Assembly (NCBI RefSeq): GCF_004210375.1
Contig: NW_027467782.1
Location: 30,421,276-30,485,275, forward strand
DNA from: Tachypleus tridentatus
Taxonomy: Eukaryota; Arthropoda; Merostomata; Xiphosura; Limulidae
Direction of reading: 5' to 3'
Length of the DNA stretch: 64,000 bases
Shown here in pieces: positions 23,096 through 33,026 of the stretch. Made by a program: the position numbers and the translations under genes. The stretch's first letter is position 1. Every line of letters begins with the position of its first letter. The notes below the pieces were generated by a model. That model was given only the letters and a program-made list of their open reading frames with translations, was not told the origin of the DNA and did not search any database.

Positions 23096-23684
23096 CTTCT
23101 GAACTTTAAAAAAATAATTTTTTTGCATTTTGAATTTATAATTCTGTGTCTAAGGTTTACCAAACTCACTTTTATTATTGATTCAAAAAACTATTTTTCT
23201 TTCTTTGATATAGTAAAACTTTTGCAATAAGTCATATTCATGCTTTTTTTTGCAAAGTTTTCCTGTAAAGATAAATTCTCTTCATTTACATTATTAGACG
23301 TATATAAATACTTTTAATTTGATATTTTATTAAGTTTATTAGATATTAAATTTTTCCATTGAAACCTTCTAGTTTTTTTTCCACTGAAATTTCAAGAACC
23401 TTGTTATGTGATATGCAGGTCTTTGATTTGCACTACCTAACACTGTTTGAACTTATTTTTAAGAACTTCATTCATTGAAGTGTTCAGTTAGAGATGTTAG
23501 TAAAGAAAAGAAGGAGGTCCTAATTTTAAAATAGTTTTTGCTATCCTAAAATATGTTTTAAACCTGTAAATTTTGTTCAAATACAGTTTTATGATAACAT
23601 TTTTATGTATTTTTAGTTTATTATTTTTTATTTCCCAATAATGCATCTTCATTAGACTGAAAAAATCACTGTTTAATATGTTAG

Positions 23685-23896
23685 AGTGAGAGCAGCTTTG
23701 AAGTATGGAGAAAACAGGTTTATGAGTATAAATCCTGGATCAACAAATTTATGTACACTGCAGACAAAATTGTTGATCTCGGAATGTTCCAGTTGGATTT
23801 TCGGGAACATTATGAGTCTTTAGCTAGTCAAACAGAGATCCTTTTGGAAAAGTTATTGAATAACATCTCAAATGAGCACCAGGAAGAAAGTAAAAG
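23685..23896 (+). pseudogene. Dynein heavy chain exon (tail, 'LGMF' region)
   Basis: An AG acceptor precedes 23685 and the donor 'gtaaca' follows 23896. The frame is fully open (70 codons plus 2 nt): SESSFEVWRKQVYEYKSWI, then ADKIVDLGMFQLDFREHY, then LLEKLLNNISNEHQEESK. Family members have the same order, with LGMF followed about 35 residues later by a DHQE-type segment. The last codon is split AG|G (Arg), which joins correctly to 25831. Confidence 0.8.
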
Positions 23897-25080
23897 GTAA
23901 CACCATAAAAAATTTAAGCACAGACTTTTTTAATGTTATAAATTCTAATCTAATCAGTTTATCAACAAAAAGCATAAAATGAGAGGGTATTAGATACATA
24001 CTGTTAATTTAAAAAGTGTGTAGCATTTTTTTATTGCACAGTAAATATTAATTTACACTAATAAGTACCTTCACAGTTATGTCATCTAATATATTATCTT
24101 ATCTACTAGTCATTTTATAAATTTATTAAAATATTTTAAAGTTGATAACCTATCCTGACATAAAAAAGATAACAAATAAAAAATGATGCATAAGTTGTTA
24201 AGTTGTATTTTTGTAAAATCTATTAAACAGAAGGAAGTATATATAGAAGGAAGTAAGAATCTATTGTTTATTGGGTTATTATTCTCTACAAATATTCAGA
24301 AGAGCTAAAAGGTAACACTGATAATTTGTGAAAGACAATTTTAAAACATATCTGACCCTTACAAAATTATGTATGTTGTAGTCAAAAGCCAACTAGTTTA
24401 GAACTACATCAGTTATTACAGATCATAATTAAAATAAAATGCCTTAATGAAAGTCAACCAGTATAAAAAAAATTGTAAAATATACTTACTGTTGTAAATC
24501 AATGAACTAGAAAATGAAATCCTAAAATCATTAGATTGTATTGAGTCATTTGTAGTACTCTTGCTATTTATGATTTTTGTTGATATAGAACTGAAACTTC
24601 TTTTAACTAATAAAGTCTTATTTCATGGTAATAACTATAACCATTTTCGTTTGTTTATTTATATCACTTCTATTCTTCACCTTCAGGTTTTCACCCTAAT
24701 AAACAAAATATTAGACTTACACGATGACTGGAAATTCTGTACAATTGAGAAAAGCCTTACTATTATTGTTGGATTAACATGTTCATCACCAATGAAGTAC
24801 TAATGAGTCATTTCTATTAATCAGGCACTAATGATGTGTTAACACATCAATCAGCAAAGATGCTATAACTGTGTGTAAGCAAACAGATAAACAGTCCTTT
24901 AGTATTGTACAATGATCATGCATGTGTGTTTCCCTCTTTCAATTAGTAGAAAGTATTTTTTTACTAAAATTTCAGTTCACATGACCTGAGATTTCTGCAG
25001 TGCCTTGTTTTGATTACTATTATGGCAACAAGATAGCAAAGTTGTTTAGAGTTTTACTCTGAATGAAACTGCAAGTAATT
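23897..25080. other. Dynein intron, AT-rich
   Basis: No exon-like sequence. An 18-bp perfect palindrome, 'tgatgtgttaacacatca', lies at 24832-24849. Confidence 0.5.
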
Positions 25081-25084
25081 TACA

Positions 25085-25500
25085 AAATTCCAATGCACAG
25101 TCATTTGAAGAGGATGAAGTAGGTAGTAATTATGAACCTTGTGAGCCTGATGATTCAAGAGGACTGGAGTGTAAATACTAGGTTTTTCTTTCAAACTGCT
25201 TCATCCATGGCAGATACAATAACCCAGACACTGACAGTGCACTGGAATACTGGTATAAACTGACAGGTGGCTGATTGTTCGAGCTAAATGTATCAGTCCA
25301 ACTAATATTTATTTTATTGCATAGCCTCAACTGGTTACAGGTTTGCTACAAGAGGCTGTTCCAGTTGGAATATTCAAACTGCTTATTGTGGAGGATTTTT
25401 TGAATAGGATGGTTGCTGAAAGGAATAAGTTTGCTGAACAGCTATTGGAATTGAACTTCCTGTTTTTAATGCCTCTTTGACACAAGTAAGAAATAGGAGT
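25085..25500 (+). mobile_element. piggyBac-like transposase remnant
   Basis: Frame fragments in order: SFEEDEVGSNYEPCEPDDS (acidic N-terminal region), DTDSALEYWYKLTGG, then after a frameshift PQLVTGLLQEAVPVGIFKLL, IVEDFLNRMVAERNKFAEQL. The last segment fits the piggyBac/PGBD pattern in which a hydrophobic helix is followed by 'VxETNRYAxQ'. It is sense-oriented inside the dynein intron. Assignment is from memory of the family and needs a search. Confidence 0.55.
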
Positions 25501-25830
25501 CACTGTACATTATTGGCTTAGTGTATGAGATATAATTACTGTAGCAGTAAGTGTATGAAACCACGTTACACTGTGTACACTGTATTCACTAAAGGTTAAA
25601 ATACCTGTGTTTGCACATATGATTGACACACAAGAACACCAAGAAGTAATGATTTATTGTTAAAGAAAATACACTTTAATTATACAGATGTGAAAAAACT
25701 AAACACTTAAGAGAAATTGTTTGATTGCTCTATATATTTAACATGCAGTTTTTGAGTTTTCTTCATAAATGCCTACTTTTATTTAATTTTAACTAACATG
25801 GCACAACATGTATAAGTTTTTATCTTGTAG

Positions 25831-25908
25831 GATTTGTGATGAGTACAAACACATTGTAGATAAAGCTTTAACCATTCCAAAAGCACTCAGGAGTTGATGA
25901 ACTCTAAG
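25831..25908 (+). pseudogene. Dynein heavy chain exon (short, 'ICDEYKHI' region), frameshifted
   Basis: Acceptor 'tatcttgtag' and donor 'gtaaga' are both good. With the split Arg from the previous exon the protein reads ICDEYKHIVDKALTIPK and then hits TGA TGA. One extra A in the run 25879-25882 restores STQELMNSK up to the donor and phase 0. The restored order matches family members (C-E-x-I, KAL, then ELM.xK). Confidence 0.75.
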
Positions 25909-26791
25909 GTAAGAAATGAAAATAATATTGACATTTATTACGTATGTTACATATTATACTTTATCTATTAGTCTACAACTAATTACGTTACATACATTAC
26001 ATATTACGATTTCAAATAACTAGACATTTTAATTTTAATTTAGAAGATAATTAAATGTCACAATGTATTAAATTTACAATATTTGCCAACAGGATTAATA
26101 CACACAAGTTTCTTAACACAAACCAATTTTGACATACAAAAAAACAATACAATTTATAATAACAGTTATTAAAAATAATTATGAGAAATAATTATTTATA
26201 TACTAAAATTTTACAAACTCACAAACAATATTCAGTCTTCTTTCTTGTCTGAAACTGGATATTTCATTAATAGTCCAGGCCCACAACGAATAAATTAGTT
26301 TTATGTTGATACACATGCATTTCATTTGAGAGGAATGCTAGCTAACTCTATTTGTGGTTAAAGTAAGCTGCAAAAAATTAATTTTTTTTTGTAACATAGT
26401 TGATGGTCGTTCTCAATTTTTTTAAGTACAGATATAATCATATACATGTGTATGTGTGTGTATTGTTTTCTTAAAGACAAATACACATAAAGATAGATAT
26501 ATACATGAAAAAAATCTAAAAAGGACTATGTTTGAAATGATAGTGTAAAAGAAACGTGTTATACTAAGGAGTAATGTTTACTGTGTTTTTAGAAAAACTT
26601 AAAGGTAATGTTTCACAAATGTAAAAAAAGGTTTGATAAAATATTTTATCAAATTAATTATATTCTAATAATTTTTCTTTGTTAAATATTACTTTTATTT
26701 TATGATAAACACTATATATACCTTTATATTTCATATACTATATATTTCAAATTGTGAAGTATTTTCACTTTTTTATTTTTCATTTTTACAG
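25909..26791. other. Intron where about 340 residues of dynein are missing
   Basis: This 883-nt stretch is AT-rich and has no exon-like frame. In relatives about 340 residues (over 1 kb of coding DNA, normally several exons) separate the flanking segments, so it cannot hold them. The flanking exon phases (0 at 25908, 2 at 26792) also do not match. Confidence 0.6.
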
Positions 26792-26923
26792 AGAGTGGGA
26801 ACACAAGTTGTTGATGTTAGGAGAGATAATTGATGAGTGGTTAAAAGTTCAAGCTACATGGCTATATTTAGAGCCAATCTTTAGTTCCCCTGATATTATG
26901 GCTCAAATGCCAGAGGAGGGAAG
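26792..26923 (+). pseudogene. Dynein heavy chain exon (linker, '[14 protein letters not shown]')
   Basis: The acceptor is a T-rich tract ending 'acag' and the donor is 'gtatgc'. The open frame gives [36 protein letters not shown] and AQMPEEG, one of the most conserved linker segments in dyneins. [13 protein letters not shown] favours the DNAH3/7/12 group. The exon ends with AG of a split Arg codon. Confidence 0.9.
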
Positions 26924-27385
26924 GTATGCACTACAACTATTTTAATATTTCCTCAATGTTTTTAGAATTTGTATAAGTAGTATTTTATTGCTTGTGTGAA
27001 GACAATTTATATATTATTGTTTTATCTCTGACTTTTTTATTCTCTTTATATACATATTTATGTATATAGCTTAGTATTTTAAACATCAAATATAATTATT
27101 AGTGCTTTGTGTAATTCAATTATCTTCTTATACTTATTAGTTGAAATAGAAAAATGTAGTTGTGATAAAAATAAAATGCAGTTATTAAAAACGTTCCATA
27201 CAGGAAAGAAATACAAATAGAAAACATATTTTTATTTGTTTAAATCTATTGTTACGGGTAGCACCACCTTTTAAATAATTTTGTGGTACATTTAAACTTT
27301 AAATGTGTTCCAACATCTTAGATGTTTTTTTTAAATAATTGTTTGAATAATTACATCATCTTAATACTCTTATCATACAATACAG
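26924..27385. other. Dynein intron, AT-rich
   Basis: No exon-like frame or known repeat. Confidence 0.6.
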
Positions 27386-27527
27386 ATGATTCACAACTGT
27401 AGACAAGAACTGGAGAGACACCATGAAAGCTGCTGTTTTAGACAGACATGTACTGGCAGTTCTCCAGGTTGAAAAAAATTTAGAGAAACTAAAGAAATCC
27501 AGTGAGTTGTTGGAACTGATTCAAAAG
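27386..27527 (+). pseudogene. Dynein heavy chain exon (linker), with premature TGA
   Basis: The acceptor is 'acaatacag' and the donor is 'gtaaaa'. After the split Arg (AG|A) the next codon is TGA at 27387-27389, where relatives have a second Arg (RRF); CGA to TGA is a single CpG-type transition. The rest is open: FTTVDKNWRDTMKAAV, LDRHVLAVLQVEKN, LEKLKKSSELLELIQK, ending in phase 0. This is the last dynein exon I can find. Confidence 0.85.
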
Positions 27528-28829
27528 GTAAAATTGCAGTCCTTTTTGTTGAAACTGTTTAATCTCATTCAGAAGATAACTTTAGTATACTCAATGGCAG
27601 TTTTCACCTCTGGGATGTTCCCCATCATAAATTTAAAAAAGTATCTATAAAAATATTCAAGAAAACAAAATGGTCATAAATTTTCACTACCTAACTTAAA
27701 TAAAGATATATACACATATAAATCAAATAAACAAAATAGGGAATTGTTTTTTTGATTTGTTTATATTTTATAACGTTAATATGTCCTGCTAAGCACTCAG
27801 CTGTTGTCACCTTCACTTCACCACTGATATATAATTTTTATAGAAGTCTGGCCAACTGTTAGGAATACCTCTCCTTACATTCACTTCATTGCTAACTTTT
27901 ACTCCAACTTTCACACTTCACATCTCTAAGCAAATTGCTAACATAAATGCACATGCCACTCATGTGCTAGATGCCATTTGTGGACCACTCCACTTTTTCA
28001 TGTGTAATTGCTTAGTTTTATATTTTGCTTTCCACAACATTTCAGTTAATGACATAATTGTTTTGCTATTATCAATGTGTTTTAAGTAAAGTTTTGTGTA
28101 TATTTTACTTTTAAAATCAACAAAGTGGATTGCATATTTCCAAATAAGCTCAGTAAATTCACATTATTATTGCACTTGTGTTTAATTAAACCATCATTTT
28201 CTGAACTGTATTATATTAACCCTGATAAATATTTTAGATAGATCACACTGTTCACAATAATACATTCATTAATATAAAAATGTCTTACTTCTGAGACCAT
28301 ACCTACCTTCTCACACAGAAAGCAATCTTTCTTGTGCATCTGCCTGAGAGATTTGCATTCCACAATTCTTTAAACAACTTCAACCAACACTCACTAGATT
28401 TCTCATGATTTTCACCATTACATAATGATGTTATTATGTAATAAAAGCCCTCCACTAATATGAGCATGACATAATCTTCCTGTGCACTGAGATTTTCCAC
28501 TGAGATTCTTCATTAATCTTCCTTAGCACTGTGTGTATTTGATGTATTTTGTTGTATTCATAACTTACAGAGGTTTGCAATCTAATAAAGGAACTTTGTT
28601 TTCTTTAGTTTATCAAACTATGAACTTTCAAGTTCATGCAACTTTGGCATCTGCTGAGATGAGGAATAACCTTGCAATTGTCAATTTCTTAATTTGGCTA
28701 CTGAAAACATGTTAAACATAAATGGCATGATAGCCATTGTGCATAGGGTAGTAGGTTTTATTATGCAGCCATGAATTATTTCCCCTCATTTTGAGAAGGA
28801 ATATGATGAGAAAGACAACTTTTACTGTT
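27528..28829. other. Non-coding stretch after the last dynein exon
   Basis: I searched for the next dynein linker block (a segment like 'YLEKKRxxFPRFFFLS') and saw none. About 28300-28500 resembles 7825-8010 and is probably transposon-derived. Confidence 0.45.
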
Positions 28830-31800
28830 TGTCTCCCCCTTCTGGTTATGCTCTCTTGTCGTTGAGGAGAATTTTTAGACATCCTCATGCTATTTGGACC
28901 TTATCACTCTATCTCTCATTCCATTGTCTTACTATATTTCCCATTCTCTACATCACAACTCCCAACTTAAATAATTTTGATTCTTTTCTATCTTCTGAAA
29001 ATTATGTTAATAATATTGCTTCCTTTATAGATCTACCCCATGTCAGTGATCTTATTTCTTGTCCTTGCTTTCTAATTCCTTTATCATGGCCTACAGTTAA
29101 CTGAACTTCCTCCTTCTAGAGTCATAGACCTTGAAATCTTTTTTGCCTGTTTGGGAGCAAGCCCACTGAGGTCGATTTCACTCTCCAGTGCTTAGTTCTC
29201 TTGTCTTTGCTTAATACTACTTTCTGTGTTTTATTACCTTTCCTCTCTTCACTTCATGTAAGAGACAATTCATCGAGCCCTACTTGAATTTTCTGGCAAT
29301 TCCTGTTCCCTTCTCCTTTCTGCCATAGACTGTACTACTACTCTTTCCCTGTTTACTTGTTTCATTATACTCCTCCCACTTCCTATATTTTTACCCCTTT
29401 TCCTATTTTATCCTTTTGCTCAATACTCTTCAGCCCAGTGTCAGACTTTCTGGATTCATCAATGACAATGGAGCAGATTCAGTTGTCATGGGGGGCTGGT
29501 CTTTGTGATATGCACATCTTTGTTAACAACTATCTGCAGTTAGATGGGTCATACTTGTTAGTTTTCATGGACTGTCCTTTCAATTCTTCTCTCAGTTAAT
29601 AGCTGGTTAACTTCACTTCTCTCTCAAATTACATCTATCTTCAATATCTGGAAGTCACTGTGCCAGATCTGTTGCACAAACAAGTCATAGAGAGGGTCTT
29701 ACTTTCACCTGTTTGTGGTCCCCAATAAAACTGGGGACTGGAGGCTGGTAATCTGCCTTTCCACTTTCATCTGCTAGGTGGTCATCCCTCATTTTTGCAT
29801 GGAAAATTTCTTTACTCTTTGTTGGTTCTTTTTCCTTGGACTTTGGATGAGCAAGAGTGACATCTCAGATATGTTTCTTCATATTCCCAATGCTGAGTCT
29901 TAAAAATATTTCAAATTTGTTTCTTGAAATCATTCCTTCCAGTTCAGCGATCCTTTTTTCTTTTTTAGCATTGCATTGACCTCCTATGTCTTTAACAGAA
30001 CAGTCAAGGCTTTTGTGTACCATCTGAAAGAACTTGCTCTATGATTTTCATTATTACATGAATGATTGGCTTCTTCTGTCCCATTAACAGGAGAAGTCTT
30101 ACCTTCATACTTTCCTTCTGTAGGAAACTGTCTTTGTAGGATGGCTTGCCAAGACTTCTAAATGCTTTCTTATCCCATCAAATACCTTGCTTTTCTGGGA
30201 GTATTTTTTTCAACTTCTTTCTCAGCTGGGCTGAATCTTACCCTGTCTATCTGCAAATGATGGAACATTCTCTCACTGGGATGTGAGTCTGTCCTACTCG
30301 TGTTGCCTGAGAGACTCTATTGTCTTTAGTAACTATAGCTTTCCTGAAACTGTTTATTCTACTGGGCCATGCTCATATCAACCATCTCTGAATGCCCTTG
30401 TGCAACCAGTGTAATGAATCACAGGAACCTTTGGGCCTACTGTTTCTCTTCTCACAGACATTTTTGAGTGGCTGTCTACCACTTCGATACCACTATAAAT
30501 GTGCACCTACTTCCACCCAAATTTTTCTTATGCCTTTTTCACCAATATATTCTTACTAGGAAGAGAGGCATCTCTGAATGACAACCTTATGTTGAACACT
30601 CTGATCAAGGATGTATCTTGACTTCAGCTTAATGTACTCAAACTTTTGGCAGTACTTTGGGCAAGTTCCCATTTTCTACCCCTCCTGTTGGATCATTTAG
30701 TTATGGTTCACTCTTTAAACTTCACAGTCATATCTTATATCAAGTGTCAGAAAAGTATCAGATCCAGGACTCTTTGTTTTCAAACCCTATACCTTCTTTT
30801 TCGTGTGTCACTTCTCAATACATTTGCCTTATTGTCTGTCATGTACTATATGTTGTAAACCTCAATGTAGGCCATATATCTTGACCAGACTTTGTTCTGC
30901 CCCATGGAATAGTTTATTGACTTTGGGTTTTCAGATGAGCGAGCTCTCTCCTGGGAGTCTATGCATCTGTGCTTTTGCCACACCTCCATGATTTTATTAT
31001 GGGCCCTTGTGGCACCTCTTTGACTGACTCATCACTGGTTTTCTTTTTTGCCTTCTGTCTTGCTATTTCCCTCTTTTCCTTCCTCTCACACCTTCTTTCT
31101 TGCTGCAACATGTTGCTATTTGATTTCATACTTGGGATTTATCCAATCCATTACCTGTCAAACCAGCCATTCTTATATGGTGATCTTTTTCCTGTCTTAT
31201 TCTTGTTGCTTATCTACCCTGTCTATCTACCAGTGTAATAGTGTTTTTCATTCTGACCTATTCATCACCATCTTCATCCTGACTGTCTCATTGTTGGCTA
31301 TCTCTCTTTTTTTACAATATTTTTCAACAAAGGGTTGGCTCTCTCTACCATTGTTGGTCATTAGGCTGCCTTGTCTACCACCCATTATCTTTCCTGATTT
31401 TGCAAGGTACTGTCTTCCCCAGTTCTATCCATATTTTTCCTCTCCTTCCATAGATATCCCTGCCCTGTTCCCTTGCTCAGTTTGGACCTTAATAATCTTG
31501 CATACTCTTACCCAGTTTCTCTGAGCCAATGGTCGCCTACTCCTGATATTAAATTTCCCTACAGTTCTATTTCCTCTTACTCCTTCCCTTAGGTCACCAC
31601 CTCTCAGACTTCTATGCTTTGAACTCTTTCCATACCCTTTTCTATCCTCCATATCTTTTACTTTATCGTGTCTGGTCTCTTTTCTTTCTAAGACTTCAGC
31701 ATTTGGGAAGGTGATTCCTCCTTCTCCCATACTTCCCTTCCATTTCACAACTCCATGCTCAATCTGACTTGTGTCTTCTGTCGCATTCTGTTTATGCTGT

Positions 31801-32370
31801 ATCTTGCTACCTAGCCTACATCTCATAATTTCCTGGCTCCCTTCTTCACTTCTTTCTTCCCTGGGATTTTCTTCTTTGAGGGACTTATCACTATCTAAAC
31901 TTACAGGCTTAGTTTGTCAACTGCTGTTGTTGGTCTACTTTTCATTGGATGTCAATACCTGCAGGCTGTTCCATATTTCTTCTCATCAAATCTCCCATCT
32001 CACCCATTCTTTTGCCTCTTGTTTTTGATGGCTACTTGATGACATTTTACAGACTGGCATGTGGACTACATCTTCCACTTTCATCACACACTATCTTCAT
32101 CACCTGGCTGTCTCATCTCATGTGAGTTACTGCCTATTCCAGTCTGTTATCTTCCAATCTACTTACCATCCTTAGTCAGATGAATACATTTTCTCTATTT
32201 TACAGGATTCTGTAAAGTGGCTCACGGTGCCACTCAGAGTACTTTTATTTCTCAAAATTTTGCACAAGTAGTATCCCACAAGTATATCCATGTGAAGCTC
32301 CTGCTATTGGGTGTCACACTCCATGAGTTTCTTTGGGTGCTCTCTGAATGGAGCTGAAATAGGTAAATCT
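28830..32370 (+). mobile_element. Decayed DIRS-type retrotransposon, third copy
   Basis: In order on the + strand: an RT remnant with VKAFVYHLKELAL (about 30005-30040) and YYMNDWLLL (YMND codons at 30055-30066, where the catalytic motif is normally YLDD); an RNase H block with LLAVLWASSHFLPLLLDHL, then VISYIK and SIRSRTLCFQ (30640-30785); then CLIVCHVLYVVNLNVGHIS (about 30824-30880), matching the 'ARHVPG..N..AD' end of DIRS RNase H. The rest, to about 32370, is where the recombinase would lie, but no clear R-H-R-Y motif survives. The + strand is strikingly pyrimidine-rich. Many stops and frameshifts are present. Confidence 0.7.
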
Positions 32371-32619
32371 TGCACCAGTCCCTTCACTATATTAATGTGG
32401 GATTTTAGTTTTTGTGTGATTAAATGTATATCATCTTGAAAGTTACCATAGTGGTTAAAAAAGTCCAGATGAAAATGTATTTGTTATTGCAATAATAGCA
32501 ACAATTTGACTTTGTAATAATTAATATAATTAATTTTTTGCATCATTCAAATCATTAAGTTATGAGACTAATTATATCACCTGTCAGCTGGAATTAATGT
32601 GTATATATACATATACACG
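32371..32619. other. Short AT-rich flank
   Basis: Nothing recognised. Confidence 0.5.
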
Positions 32620-32723
32620 CTCCCCGCTAGTCCAGCAGTATGTCTCGGATTTACACCGCTAACATCAGGGGTTCGATTCCACTCAGTGGGCCGAGAAATT
32701 GTCCTCCTGGTTGGGGTTGTGCA
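32620..32723 (+). mobile_element. SINE family B, 3' part interrupted by SINE A
   Basis: It has 'ctccccgctagtccagcag', 'catcaggggttcgattccac' and 'cagtgggc'. The usual 3' part is lost shortly after, and a SINE A copy with clear duplications begins at 32736. Confidence 0.75.
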
Positions 32724-32735
32724 GTAGGCTAACAA

Positions 32736-33014
32736 TTGTTGTTGTTGTTGTTTTGAATTTCGCACAAAGTTACTTGAGGGTTATCTGTGCTAGTCGTCCC
32801 TAATTTAGCAGTGTAAGATTAGAGTGAAGGCAGCAAGTCATCACCACCCACCGCCCAGTCTTGGGTTACTCTGTTACCAACGGATAGTGGGATTGACCGT
32901 CACATTATAAAGCCCCCACGGCTGAAAGGGCGAGCATGTTTGGCACGACGGGGATGTGAACCCGCGACCCTCAGATTACGAGTCGCACGCTTTAACGCTT
33001 GGCCATGCCGGGCC
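32736..33014 (-). mobile_element. SINE family A (tRNA-derived), near full length, with 12-bp target-site duplication
   Basis: Its tRNA-like head lies at the right (33014 downward), followed on the - strand by 'aaacatgctcgccctttcag', 'gtaacagagtaacccaagac', 'gcaccaaac'-type body blocks and an 'aaattcaaaacaacaacaac' tail. The direct repeat 'gtaggctaacaa' flanks it at 32724-32735 and 33015-33026. The anticodon-loop position reads CTCGTAA, suggesting a tRNA-Thr(CGT) origin. Confidence 0.9.
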
Positions 33015-33026
33015 GTAGGCTAACAA

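Larger units (their letters stand above)
15829..27527 (+). pseudogene. Partial axonemal dynein heavy chain locus, probably a pseudogene
   Basis: Five exons encode tail and linker segments of an inner-arm, single-headed axonemal dynein heavy chain (the ATPase that slides microtubule doublets in cilia and sperm flagella). Family assignment rests on [31 protein letters not shown] and LEKLKKSSELLELIQK, which fit the DNAH3/7/12 group better than the two-headed or outer-arm types. Lesions are a 1-nt deletion at 15985-15986, a 1-nt deletion in the A-run 25879-25882, TGA at 27387-27389 for an expected Arg, about 340 residues missing between 25908 and 26792, and about 10 residues missing between the first two exons. 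No exon for the AAA+ motor is seen downstream. The introns are retained, so it did not arise by retroposition. An assembly collapse with base errors is the alternative. Confidence 0.7.

Noticed and set aside
31048..31826. ORFs of 158 aa (+) and 133 aa (-)
   Set aside because: Both lie in the pyrimidine-skewed DIRS remnant and overlap each other. Neither has a recognisable domain.
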